A DNA stretch of 64,000 nt. Origin: Vibrio sp. HA2012 (GTDB lineage: Bacteria > Pseudomonadota > Gammaproteobacteria > Enterobacterales > Vibrionaceae). Positions 33,202-41,500 of this stretch are shown here, one piece after another. The notes under the pieces are model-generated. The model saw only the letters and a program-made list of their open reading frames with translations, was not told where the DNA came from and did no database searches. A program made the position numbers and the translations under genes. The stretch's first letter is position 1. Each line of letters begins with the position of its first letter. Location: the NCBI RefSeq assembly GCF_002812955.1, contig NZ_PFXK01000002.1, positions 1 to 64,000 on the forward strand, in the 5' to 3' direction.

Positions 33202-34020
33202 ATGTTTACTGATACGATTCAAAAGTGTGGTGACACCGCTGCCCGGATTAAACGTTTAGCAGAAGAGAACCCTCTGGGATTCTGGATCAGCTCCGCGATG
33301 GCTGGGGCTTATGTTGGACTGGGTATTATTCTGATATTTACTTTTGGGAATCTGGTGGATCCGGCTATGCGACCGATGGTTATGGGGGCAACCTTCGGTA
33401 TTGCATTAACACTGGTGATCATTGCCGGTTCTGAGTTATATACCGGTCATACTATGTTTCTGGCTCTGGGAGCCAAAACCGGACAGATTAGCTGGATGGA
33501 TAACCTGAAGATTCTGCCTCAGACCTGGCTGGGTAATCTGATGGGTTCTGTTGCTGTTGCGGCTCTGTTTATGTACGCTGGTGGCGGTAAACTGCTTCCG
33601 GATGCATCCAGCCTAGTGCATAAAGTTGCATTGGTAAAAACCAGCGCTCCGGCGACAGTTCTGTTTTTTAAAGGTATCCTGTGTAACTGGCTGGTTTGTC
33701 TGGCTATCTGGATGTGTCAACGAACCGAAGGCAGCGCCCGTTTTATCGCTATTTGGTGGTGTCTGCTGGCGTTTATCGGCAGTGGTTATGAACATTCAAT
33801 TGCAAATATGACAATTTTTGCTTTGTCCTGGTTTGGAGAAAGTGCTCAGGGTTATTCATTGGCAGGCATCGGCCATAACCTGTTATGGGTGTCTCTGGGT
33901 AATGCGGTATCCGGCATTGTTTTTATTGGGCTGGGGTACTGGTATGCAACACCAAAAGAAGAGCGTCCGGTTGCCGTTGAAAAAGCGGTCATTCATTCAC
34001 TGGTAACGGGTAAAGTATAA
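33202..34020 (+). CDS. nirC: Nitrite transporter NirC (FNT family)
   Basis: A 272-aa formate/nitrite channel with six hydrophobic segments. It has NPLGFWISSAMAGAYVGLGIILIF near the start, IIAGSELYTGHTMFLALGA and FFKGILCNWLVCLAIWMCQRTEGSARF, and GYEHSIANMTIFAL with the conserved pore-region His. ATG 33202 is preferred, with AAGGATA upstream; an upstream ATG 33163 would add 13 residues. Third gene of the nir operon. Confidence 0.93.
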   Translation: MFTDTIQKCGDTAARIKRLAEENPLGFWISSAMAGAYVGLGIILIFTFGNLVDPAMRPMVMGATFGIALTLVIIAGSELYTGHTMFLALGAKTGQISWMDNLKILPQTWLGNLMGSVAVAALFMYAGGGKLLPDASSLVHKVALVKTSAPATVLFFKGILCNWLVCLAIWMCQRTEGSARFIAIWWCLLAFIGSGYEHSIANMTIFALSWFGESAQGYSLAGIGHNLLWVSLGNAVSGIVFIGLGYWYATPKEERPVAVEKAVIHSLVTGKV

Positions 34021-34029
34021 GGAAAAAGT

Positions 34030-34815
34030 ATGGCGGACACGTCTGAATGTCCAGTTATAAGTCATATATCACGAGGTATGCAGGGAATGGTTTCGCTTGT
34101 TGGAGCCGGACCGGGTGATCCTGATCTACTGACAATGAAAGCCTGCCGATTACTGCAGCAGGCAGAGGTGGTTGTCTATGACCGCTTGGTCTCTCCGGAG
34201 GTTATGGCTATGGTTAATCCATCAGCTGAGCAGATCTATGTTGGTAAGAAACTGGATTATCATATTATACCACAGGGTCAGATCAACCAGATTTTGGCAG
34301 AGCATGCCCGAAGAGGAAAGCATGTGGTACGTCTGAAAGGAGGGGATCCTTTTATCTTTGGTCGTGGCGGAGAGGAAATTGAATATCTGGCTGATCAGCA
34401 GATCCGCTTTGAAATTGTTCCGGGAATCACCGCTGCTGCCGGTGCTACGGCTTATGCCGGGATTCCGCTGACCCACCGGGATTATTCTCAGGGGGTTGAA
34501 TTTATTACCGGTCATATTAAACAGAATGGTGATTATCTGTGCTGGTCATCTCTGGCTCAGAGTAATCATACGCTGGTGTTTTATATGGGGCTGAAGCAGA
34601 GTGGTTATATCAGTGAGCAGCTATTACTGAACGGACTGGATTCAAGTACCTCTTGTGCCATTATTGAAAAAGGAACGACACCTCAGCAGAAAGTTTTTTT
34701 AACTACGTTAGTAGAGTTACCGCAGGCAGCAAAACAGGCTGAAAGCCCGGCTCTTATCGTTGTGGGAGGTGTGACAAAGCTGCATGAAAAGCTGCAATGG
34801 TATTCAGCAGGATAA
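34030..34815 (+). CDS. cobA: Uroporphyrinogen-III C-methyltransferase
   Basis: A 261-aa SUMT: VSLVGAGPGDPDLLTMKACRLLQQAEVVVYDRLV, RLKGGDPFIFGRGGEEIEYL, VPGITAAAGATAYAGIPLTHRDYSQ and a C-terminal GVTKLHEKL. It methylates uroporphyrinogen III to precorrin-2, the first committed step to siroheme, the NirB cofactor. It lies 9 bp after nirC. It supplies in trans the domain lost from the CysG-like protein at 29084. AAGGAAAAAGT precedes the chosen ATG. Confidence 0.95.
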   Translation: MADTSECPVISHISRGMQGMVSLVGAGPGDPDLLTMKACRLLQQAEVVVYDRLVSPEVMAMVNPSAEQIYVGKKLDYHIIPQGQINQILAEHARRGKHVVRLKGGDPFIFGRGGEEIEYLADQQIRFEIVPGITAAAGATAYAGIPLTHRDYSQGVEFITGHIKQNGDYLCWSSLAQSNHTLVFYMGLKQSGYISEQLLLNGLDSSTSCAIIEKGTTPQQKVFLTTLVELPQAAKQAESPALIVVGGVTKLHEKLQWYSAG

Positions 34816-34906
34816 GTTATTATATAAGGTTTGAAGAGCTTAGAAGTTATTTCAATCAGTGGCGGCATCATGGTATCTTTTCCTGCCAGAAGCAGGCAAA
34901 AGGGGC

Positions 34907-35614
34907 ATGCGTGTGCAATACGTTAAGATTAAAGAAGCGCTACTGGAGCAAATTGATACCGGGATGCTGGCGGCGGGGCAAAAGTTGCCGGCAGAAAGAA
35001 AACTGGCAGAAACCTTTGATACTACGCGGGTTACTTTACGTGAAGCTCTTTCATTGCTTGAATCTGAAGGGCGTATCTATCGCGAAGATCGCCGGGGCTG
35101 GTTTATCTCTCCGCAGCCAGTCTGCTATAACCCGGCACTGGCACTGACATTTGAGGATATTGCTATTGCGGCCAACCGCAAGTTCGGCTCTGAACTGATA
35201 TCCGCGAAAACAGTTCTGGCAACAAAGCAGGCATCGGAATTACTGGCATTGCCCCCTTTCAGTGAGGTTCACCGTTTGGAACGGGTGCGTTATCTGGATG
35301 ATCGTCCGGTTGTATATATGACCCATTTTATTAAGTCGGATCCATTTCCTAATCTGCTGAATTTTGACCTTTCGGTGTCTCTGACGAATGTTTATCACGA
35401 ATACTTTAATATTTGTTACGGTAGAACTCGCTACTGCATCAGTATTACGTCATTGGTCGGGGATATGGCGCACGCCCTGAGAGCTACATCCGGCAGCCCG
35501 GCTATGCTGGTGAAGAAATTCAATTATGATCAGCATGGCACTCTGATTGATTGCTGTCTGGAATACTGGCGACATGATGTCATCTGTATTGAATCCGAGG
35601 CCGAATTTTCCTGA
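34907..35614 (+). CDS. GntR family regulator with UTRA domain (PhnR-like)
   Basis: A 235-aa protein: N-terminal winged HTH (YVKIKEALLEQIDTGMLAAGQKLPAERKLAETF, then TTRVTLREALSLLESEGRIYREDRRGWFISP) and a C-terminal UTRA ligand domain (FSEVHRLERVRYLDDRPVVYMTHF, ...CLEYWRHDVICIES). It resembles regulators annotated as phosphonate-utilisation PhnR, but no phosphonate genes are next to it, so the name is left open. ATG 34907 is preferred, with AGGGGC just before it. Confidence 0.82.
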   Translation: MRVQYVKIKEALLEQIDTGMLAAGQKLPAERKLAETFDTTRVTLREALSLLESEGRIYREDRRGWFISPQPVCYNPALALTFEDIAIAANRKFGSELISAKTVLATKQASELLALPPFSEVHRLERVRYLDDRPVVYMTHFIKSDPFPNLLNFDLSVSLTNVYHEYFNICYGRTRYCISITSLVGDMAHALRATSGSPAMLVKKFNYDQHGTLIDCCLEYWRHDVICIESEAEFS

Positions 35615-35650
35615 ATCTGTCAGGCCAGGAGTGGCTTGGGTAAACTATAG

Positions 35651-36658
35651 ATGACGAATACCACGATAAATACACGAATTAACCAGCTTCATTTCGGCCA
35701 ACCGAAAAAGTCTCTGAGGTTGGAGCATGTTCTTTTAGAACCGCTTAACAGAGATAAAATCCGGGTTCGAATCGAGGCAACCAATATTAATCCAAGCGAC
35801 CTATTGTCGATTTATGGCGTCGGTCAATACAGACATAGTCATCAACCACCCAGAGTTCCTGGGTTTGAAGCCGTCGGGCAGATAGTAGAATCCAGTCATG
35901 TGGAATTTGTCGTAGGCCAGCGAGTTGTTGTGGCAATGAGTGGAACATGGCAAAAGTATATTGATGCATCGCCGGACAACCTATTTCATATTCCTCACGA
36001 TCTGGACAATGGTTACGCATGCCAATTATATATAAATGCATTAACTGCTTGGATTCTGACCACTGAAATTACTCAGTTAACTAAAGATGATGTTGTCATT
36101 ATTAATGCTGCAGGTTCAGCAATAGGTAAGATTTTTGCCCAGTTAGCATCTTCACTGGGGTTCACTCTTATTGCTGTAACATCGAAAGCCGAAAGTTATC
36201 CATATAGTTCACATTACGTATTGAATGCAAAAGAAGATTTAATTTACCAGATTCAGCGACTTGATTTACCCAGACCAAATATCGCATTTGATGCCATCGG
36301 TGGAAAAGCAGGAACAGAACTTATGCATACCGTCGGTAATAAAGGCCGGTTTATCAACTATGGGACTCTTTCTCTGGAGTTTTATGAGGCTTGTTTTTTC
36401 GAATATGTGAAAAGTCAGGATATCGATTTTAGTACATTTTTCTTACGCTACTGGGAAGATGCTGTTGGTAAAGATGTCCGACGTAAAAAATTCACGTTGA
36501 TGTTAGATCATTTCATCACTAATAGAATACAACTGGATGTTGACCGTTACATATCACTAGATGACATTCAATCGGCTATTGATCTCATTGAGTCAGAAGC
36601 AACCCCTTTACAGGGGAAAATTATTTTGACCCCTGTAAGTAATGGTAATGATTTATGA
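35651..36658 (+). CDS. Zinc-free MDR-type oxidoreductase
   Basis: A 335-aa medium-chain dehydrogenase/reductase. The GroES-like domain has VRIEATNINPSDLLSIYGVGQY and PRVPGFEAVGQIVE; the Rossmann domain has DVVIINAAGSAIGKIFAQLASSLG (a variant of the NADPH loop) and NIAFDAIGGKAGTEL. The structural-zinc Cys cluster is absent, placing it near quinone reductase/enoyl reductase (MECR-like) proteins. It follows the GntR gene by 36 bp. Specific substrate unknown. Confidence 0.82.
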   Translation: MTNTTINTRINQLHFGQPKKSLRLEHVLLEPLNRDKIRVRIEATNINPSDLLSIYGVGQYRHSHQPPRVPGFEAVGQIVESSHVEFVVGQRVVVAMSGTWQKYIDASPDNLFHIPHDLDNGYACQLYINALTAWILTTEITQLTKDDVVIINAAGSAIGKIFAQLASSLGFTLIAVTSKAESYPYSSHYVLNAKEDLIYQIQRLDLPRPNIAFDAIGGKAGTELMHTVGNKGRFINYGTLSLEFYEACFFEYVKSQDIDFSTFFLRYWEDAVGKDVRRKKFTLMLDHFITNRIQLDVDRYISLDDIQSAIDLIESEATPLQGKIILTPVSNGNDL

Positions 36659-36711
36659 TTATTTGCCAAGATAATAGAGTACACCTTATCCAGCGAACAC
36701 AGAAGATTAAA

Positions 36712-37869
36712 TCACACTTGTAGAAACTCAGTAAGTGTTTCTGCAAGTGTGGTTACTGCCGTTTTCAGCTCTTCCGGTGTGGAGTTTGTGAAGTTCAGGC
36801 GTAGTGCTGACTTTGCCTGCATTTCTTCAGGATAGAAAACAGGACTGGGTACCACAGCGACATAGCGGGAGAGTAATAGTTTTGCTAGTGCAAAAGTGTT
36901 GCATTTCGGTAGTGATAACCAGACAAACATACCCCCGTCAACCGGGGTGACGTTACAGCTTTCTGGGAGTTTTTCCTGTAATTCGGCCAGAAGTACCTTA
37001 TAGCGAGACTGGTACAGTTCGCGGATTCGTTTTATATGTAACGGAAAATCTTTGTGTTGCAGTAAACCCAGCAGCAGAGCCTGCATTGGAGTACTTGAGT
37101 GAAGATCGGCTCCTTGTTTTATTTTTATCATTGGGTCGATATAACTTGCCTTACCTGTTACTGCTCCTAGTCTCAGTCCCGGGGAGGCTATCTTGGAGAA
37201 AGAACGCAGTACAATCGAATGCTGAGGACAGAAATTAGCAGCCTGAGAGAGAGTTTTTCCGGAAAAACGTAATTCCCGGTAAGGGGCGTCTTCAATCAGT
37301 GTAACATTGTATTTGATACATAGCTTTGCTACATGTTTACGGGTTTCCAACGGCCAGCATATACCCGTTGGGTTATGGAAATCCGGTACAGCATAAAACA
37401 GTTTTGGCAACAGAGTGGCAAAGTAGGTCTCCAGCTCATCGAGATCCGGTCCAGTTTCTGTTTGTGAAACGGTCACGATATTCGCTTGTACCAGTCTGAA
37501 TACCTGCATTGCACCAAGGTAACTTGGTGCTTCCATCACAATGGTATCCCCCGGATTGATGTATGCCCGTGCAAGCAGATCCAGCCCTTGTTGAGAACCG
37601 GTACAGAGCATTACTTTATGCGTATTTGGAAGCTGATAATATTGGCTGAGATAGTCCATCAGGGGCTGATATCCGGCGGTGTTTCCGTACTGAAAAACGT
37701 CGGGCATGTCCACAAGCTTCTCGAGTGTAGGTTTCATCAGTTCGACTGGAAAGGTTGCTTTATCCGGTAGTCCTCCGGCCAGAGAGATAACCCGCTCATC
37801 GCTGGTGGCATTGAGAATTTCCCGTATATATGAAGACTGAATTTGTTGTAATGACTGTGCAATTTCCAT
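36712..37869 (-). CDS. PLP-dependent aminotransferase, class I/II (LysN-like)
   Basis: A 385-aa fold-type I aminotransferase: ISLAGGLPDKATFP, YGNTAGYQPLMDYLSQYY, CTGSQQGLDLLARAYINPGDTIVMEAPSYLGAMQ, YAVPDFHNPTGICW, EDAPYREL and the Schiff-base Lys in RSFSKIASPGLRLG. These features fit 2-aminoadipate or multi-substrate aminotransferases without the GntR domain of MocR. It is divergent from the AraC-type gene and may be controlled by it. Confidence 0.87.
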   Translation of the reverse strand: MEIAQSLQQIQSSYIREILNATSDERVISLAGGLPDKATFPVELMKPTLEKLVDMPDVFQYGNTAGYQPLMDYLSQYYQLPNTHKVMLCTGSQQGLDLLARAYINPGDTIVMEAPSYLGAMQVFRLVQANIVTVSQTETGPDLDELETYFATLLPKLFYAVPDFHNPTGICWPLETRKHVAKLCIKYNVTLIEDAPYRELRFSGKTLSQAANFCPQHSIVLRSFSKIASPGLRLGAVTGKASYIDPMIKIKQGADLHSSTPMQALLLGLLQHKDFPLHIKRIRELYQSRYKVLLAELQEKLPESCNVTPVDGGMFVWLSLPKCNTFALAKLLLSRYVAVVPSPVFYPEEMQAKSALRLNFTNSTPEELKTAVTTLAETLTEFLQV

Positions 37870-37940
37870 GTGACTTTCCGATGATTAATGGATGAAGAAA
37901 TAAGTTTGCTCAAGCATATCGTGTGTTGCGTAATAATGAG

Positions 37941-37974
37941 TGTCCATTTATGCTTATAAAATTGTCCATTCATG
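37941..37974. promoter_or_regulatory. Pair of direct repeats between aminotransferase and AraC-type genes
   Basis: TGTCCATTTATG (37941-37952) and TGTCCATTCATG (37963-37974) are direct repeats 22 bp apart. Two-turn-spaced direct repeats are typical of AraC-family binding. They lie just upstream of the preferred start of the adjacent AraC-type gene. Confidence 0.55.
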
Positions 37975-37985
37975 ATTTTTTACGA

Positions 37986-38852
37986 ATGAATATTCAACAT
38001 ACTTCGCGTATTAATGATGTTTTGTTTTATATCCATCAGGATATTACCCGGGATCTCAGCGGTTCTGTTCTGGCGGATGTAGCCGCTTATTCTGAACAGC
38101 ATTTTCATCGTATCTTCCGGCAGACGGTTGGAGAATCCGTGCATCAATATATTCTGCGTACCCGGATGGAATATGCAGCTAATCAATTGATGTTTGATGC
38201 GGACTCACCGGTATTAGAGATCGCCAACAAATGTGGGTTCAATTCTGCATCGTCATTTAGCCGTATGTTTAAACGTCGTTTCCATATGTCACCGGGAGAG
38301 TGGCGCAAGCATGATTTGCAGTCGGGTGCCAAGCCATATCTAGCCGATATGGAGATTGCCAGAGGCTATGAAAGTGCGACCAAAAGAGGTATTCCGGCAC
38401 CGAAAATCACAGAAGTGCCGGATCGGATCGTCGCCTATGTTCGGCATCTGGGATATAACCGTTCAATTAAGAGCGCATGGTTGTTGCTCAGGGCGTGGGC
38501 GAAGACGGAGGGAAGAGATTTTTCCGTGCAGTACGGCTTGCATCACTCTAATCCTGCATGGGTAGCGTTAAATGAATGCCGCTATGTTGCCAGTATCGAA
38601 ATTGATCAGCCTCTGAGGTATCGTGGCAATGTAAATCAGATGACAATCCCTGGAGGCTTGCATGCCGTATTCTCTCTGCAAGGTGTTTATGGTGAGTTAT
38701 TACCGCAAATCAGTCATATACTAGAGCAATGGCTGCCTTCCTCCGGATTTAAGATGGGCGCTACCCCCGCTTATGTGCATTACCATAAGAATCATTTTTT
38801 GGCTGATGATGAATGCTTTATACTGGATTTTTACCTGCCGTTGCTGTTCTGA
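37986..38852 (+). CDS. AraC family regulator with GyrI-like effector domain
   Basis: A 288-aa protein. The AraC HTH is at the N-terminus (INDVLFYIHQDI, YSEQHFHRIFRQTVGESVHQYILRTRMEYAA, VLEIANKCGFNSASSFSRMFKRRFHMSPGEWRK). A GyrI-like domain forms the C-terminal half (ITEVPDRIVAYVRHLGYN, ...YVHYHKNHFLADDECFILDFYLPL). Such Rob/BmrR-like layouts sense hydrophobic small molecules. ATG 37986 is chosen because relatives begin near IQHTSRIN and because upstream codons would overlap the direct repeats; the longer frame begins at 37923. Confidence 0.87.
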   Translation: MNIQHTSRINDVLFYIHQDITRDLSGSVLADVAAYSEQHFHRIFRQTVGESVHQYILRTRMEYAANQLMFDADSPVLEIANKCGFNSASSFSRMFKRRFHMSPGEWRKHDLQSGAKPYLADMEIARGYESATKRGIPAPKITEVPDRIVAYVRHLGYNRSIKSAWLLLRAWAKTEGRDFSVQYGLHHSNPAWVALNECRYVASIEIDQPLRYRGNVNQMTIPGGLHAVFSLQGVYGELLPQISHILEQWLPSSGFKMGATPAYVHYHKNHFLADDECFILDFYLPLLF

Positions 38853-38864
38853 ATGGCTTTCCTG

Positions 38865-39740
38865 TTACTGCCACATTACCAGTATGGCGGCAATGGCAAT
38901 CAGTATCAGCGCAGTAATATCTTTGCGTTTAATCTTTTCTTTCAGCCAGAAGAAAGAGATCAGCATAGTGAAAAATACTTCCACCTGACCGAGAGTTTTA
39001 ACGTAAGGTACGGCCTGCAGAGACATGGCACTGAACCAGCCAAAGGAGCCGATGCAACTGGCAATACTGGTCATGATAACCAGCTTGGGTTTTCTAAACA
39101 TGGTGAGCAGCGTGGTTCTGTCGCGGAGCATCAGATAACTGACCAGCATGATAGTCTGGATGGAGATCACCAAAAACAATACCCATGCAGCACTGTGAGG
39201 AAAGGGGAGATGCAGGCTCAGGCTTGCTTCTCTGACCCACAGGGAAGTGAGTGCGAAAGAACTGCTACATGCCAGCCCCAGTAGAGCGGTGGAAAGAGAA
39301 ATGCTTCTGAAGCCATGTGGGCAACTCAGGATCAATACGGCAATACCGCCGAGCAGAACTCCAGCCCATCCTATCAGGCTGAGTGATGTGCCAAAGAATA
39401 AAACACCCAGAAAGGCCGAAACCGGAGCTTCACTTTTGGCCAGCCCTGCACCGATAGCGAAATTTTTCTGTTTAAATAACACCACCATGAGCGAGGTGGC
39501 AACTATTTGCATTACTGAAGCACCGAAAATAAAGAAGGTGGATTCTCCGGTTATTTGTGGAAGATCTGCTGGTTTCCACTGGTAAAGCGAAACCAGATAA
39601 ATGAGTGCTAACGGACTGGCCCATAAAAATCTTGCCAGCGTTACTCCCGTAACGTTGAGATGTTTACTTAACTGACTTTGAAATGCGTTGCGCCAAGACT
39701 GGCTAAAAGCTGCAAGAAGGGTAAATAATATCCAGTTCAT
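38865..39740 (-). CDS. EamA/DMT family transporter
   Basis: A 291-aa membrane protein with about ten helices: MNWILFTLLAAFSQSWRNAFQSQLSKHL at the start, TLARFLWASPLALIYLVSLY, KQKNFAIGAGLAKSEAPVSAFLGVLFFG, and the second repeat ending FFTMLISFFWLKEKIKRKDITALILIAIAAILV. The start 39740 is chosen over a longer frame from 39779. Substrate unknown. It is convergent with the AraC-type gene. Confidence 0.85.
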   Translation of the reverse strand: MNWILFTLLAAFSQSWRNAFQSQLSKHLNVTGVTLARFLWASPLALIYLVSLYQWKPADLPQITGESTFFIFGASVMQIVATSLMVVLFKQKNFAIGAGLAKSEAPVSAFLGVLFFGTSLSLIGWAGVLLGGIAVLILSCPHGFRSISLSTALLGLACSSSFALTSLWVREASLSLHLPFPHSAAWVLFLVISIQTIMLVSYLMLRDRTTLLTMFRKPKLVIMTSIASCIGSFGWFSAMSLQAVPYVKTLGQVEVFFTMLISFFWLKEKIKRKDITALILIAIAAILVMWQ

Positions 39741-39876
39741 TATTGATTTTCTGATCTTGTTTATGTTTTTGGGCAACAACTTTACCGCAAAGCGGATGTT
39801 ATGTGATCTAATATGGTGAATTATTTTCTGGTTTATAGTGTTGCTTTAGTCGGCACATCAATAGAAGGGATAGAAC

Positions 39877-40038
39877 ATGAGACAACATCTTATTTCAATG
39901 ACGGTAGGTTTATGGCTGACTACTTTTTTTGTGGCATTCCACAATGAGCCTATGTTTTACGGCACATGGGTCTGTGTCGGTATTGCCGGCACACTGAGTG
40001 CCGGGCTGTTCTTTACCCGGCAGCGTACGGCGAAGTAG
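39877..40038 (+). CDS. Small membrane protein, 53 aa
   Basis: ATG 39877 follows AGAAGGGA at 39864-39871, with TAG at 40036-40038. The 53-residue product has two hydrophobic stretches (LISMTVGLWLTTFFVAF and WVCVGIAGTLSAGLFF) split by a short HNEPMFYGT loop, and a basic end RQRTAK, consistent with a two-helix inner-membrane protein. It fills the gap between divergently placed EamA and Gfo/Idh genes. I do not recognise a named family. Confidence 0.6.
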   Translation: MRQHLISMTVGLWLTTFFVAFHNEPMFYGTWVCVGIAGTLSAGLFFTRQRTAK

Positions 40039-40042
40039 AACA

Positions 40043-41047
40043 TCAGATATTTCTGGCCGTCAGGTGTGTAAAACCATTTTTGATCAGGCTTGTTTCTACA
40101 ATTTCAATCACGGTTCGGCTGGTGGATTCTTTAATAATATCGGAACTGCTGGCTTTGTTCTGGATTAACCGGGATACGTGTTGTATTTCATGTTCAAACC
40201 CGCCCCCCTGTGTTTGAGGGGATATCTGAAACTGCTCTCCCTGATACTCAATATCAATTACTTTAGGGTTCCACCATTTATCCTGAATCACAATCTTTAC
40301 ATTCGGGCCGCTCAGAATTGCTATTCTTTCCATATCATTTGTAATGGAGGCTCCTATCGTGCCGGATACCGGACCGGAAAACTGGTAAATAGCCGTTTCA
40401 TCGACTCTGGTTTGCGGATTATTCTGAACAAATTGCGTTGTCAGTTCTCCGGTTGACAGACCAAGGCAGTCACATAAGTCGGCATATAGCCACAAGGGAT
40501 AGACCCCGACATCCAGAGAAGCACCACCACATAAATCAGGAGCAAATACCCGGTTGTTGATATCAAAAGGAACAGCCCCGCCGTAAGCTGCATCAATATG
40601 GCTAATCTGAATATGATTGTTCTGAATAAACTGACGTAGTGAGCGATAGGCTGGAAATGTAATTGTTTTCATAGCTTCAATTAGCAGTCGGTTTTGCTTT
40701 CGTGCCAGAGTGAACATTTCATCCCAGTCTGCGGTATTTGTGAGTGCTGGTTTTTCAACCAGTACATGCTTGCCATGTTGCAAATAGAGTTCAATTAATG
40801 ATTTGTGGGTCGGGTTGATGGTGGCGATATATACAGCTTCAATATTAGGATCTGCAGCCATTTCCTCATAAGAAGCATAACTTTTGATACCTTGAAATTC
40901 GGAGATAAATTCAGTTGCTCGTGTCACTGAACGGGCTGCAGCACCATACAACATTGCATCCGGACAGTGTTGAGTTAAATCAGCGGCAAAGCGATGTGCG
41001 ATCTGACCAATGCCGGCGATTCCCCAGCGGACGGCTTGTGGTTGCAT
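40043..41047 (-). CDS. Gfo/Idh/MocA family oxidoreductase
   Basis: A 334-aa dehydrogenase: Rossmann start VRWGIAGIGQIAHRFAADL, SYEEMAADPNIEAVYIATINPTHKSLIELYLQHGKHVLVEKPALTN with the EKP motif, and the C-terminal beta-sheet domain with GGASLDVGVYPLWL. It resembles dihydrodiol/sugar dehydrogenases; the substrate is unknown. The start is set at 41047 (MQPQAVRWGIAG); a longer frame begins at 41083. Confidence 0.85.
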   Translation of the reverse strand: MQPQAVRWGIAGIGQIAHRFAADLTQHCPDAMLYGAAARSVTRATEFISEFQGIKSYASYEEMAADPNIEAVYIATINPTHKSLIELYLQHGKHVLVEKPALTNTADWDEMFTLARKQNRLLIEAMKTITFPAYRSLRQFIQNNHIQISHIDAAYGGAVPFDINNRVFAPDLCGGASLDVGVYPLWLYADLCDCLGLSTGELTTQFVQNNPQTRVDETAIYQFSGPVSGTIGASITNDMERIAILSGPNVKIVIQDKWWNPKVIDIEYQGEQFQISPQTQGGGFEHEIQHVSRLIQNKASSSDIIKESTSRTVIEIVETSLIKNGFTHLTARNI

Positions 41048-41196
41048 ATTAAGCAGGCTCCTATGATGAAAGAGATGTGTCATAAAATTACATTTTTTAT
41101 TCTGTAATAAGCGGTAATTTATTTTGGAGTGTGAAATAAATTACAAAATAAGATCGTAATCACGTTATTTCTTCAATGTGATTTTTTAAATGTAAA

Positions 41197-41218
41197 TTAT
41201 GTGATTCCTATCACCTTT
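41197..41218. promoter_or_regulatory. CRP site 1 upstream of mtlA
   Basis: TGTGA-TTCCTA-TCACC (41200-41215) matches the CRP consensus closely. It is the most upstream of three good sites in the 453-bp region 41048-41500, which otherwise holds only AT-rich sequence and the mtlA leader. Confidence 0.7.
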
Positions 41219-41313
41219 ATTCTTCTTATTGGTTTTTTGTTTTTGTGATCTTTATTTAAAAAAATTTATTGACTAAATGAATGTGATTATTTTGGAATTT
41301 TTTTACATTTCCC

Positions 41314-41335
41314 GTTTGTGATTTTGATCACTCAA
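41314..41335. promoter_or_regulatory. CRP site 2 upstream of mtlA
   Basis: TGTGA-TTTTGA-TCACT (41317-41332) is a near-consensus CRP site, about 112 bp downstream of site 1. Confidence 0.72.
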
Positions 41336-41355
41336 AATCTGTTTTTTGCTTTTTG

Positions 41356-41377
41356 CTGTGTGATCTTTTTCACGAAA
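41356..41377. promoter_or_regulatory. CRP site 3 upstream of mtlA
   Basis: TGTGA-TCTTTT-TCACG (41359-41374) is the promoter-proximal CRP site, centred 134.5 bp from the mtlA ATG. The second mtlA copy has a CRP site at almost the same distance. Confidence 0.7.
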
Positions 41378-41420
41378 ACCCCGTTCAGAAGTCAATTGAA
41401 ATTTAGTGTGGTAAGTTGAT

Positions 41421-41462
41421 TGTGTCTTAAGCAAACAACAAACGGTTTTTACCAGAAACCGT
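41421..41462 (+). other. Conserved mtlA leader block with hairpin (copy 1)
   Basis: A 31-nt stretch (41421-41451) is identical in the leader of the second mtlA (45087-45117). It runs into a hairpin ACGGTTT...AAACCGT (41442-41462). In V. cholerae the mtlA leader is the target of the antisense sRNA MtlS; an equivalent RNA on the minus strand is plausible here but not proven. Confidence 0.5.
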
Positions 41463-41500
41463 ACACACCATTTTTGCAGAACATCGAACGGGGTAGTTAT

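Noticed and set aside
41380..41495. Inverted match CCCCGTTC (about 41380) and GAACGGGG (about 41487) as a switch hiding the mtlA ribosome site
   Set aside because: The upstream half probably lies before the transcription start predicted from the proximal CRP site, and the second mtlA copy does not keep the pairing.
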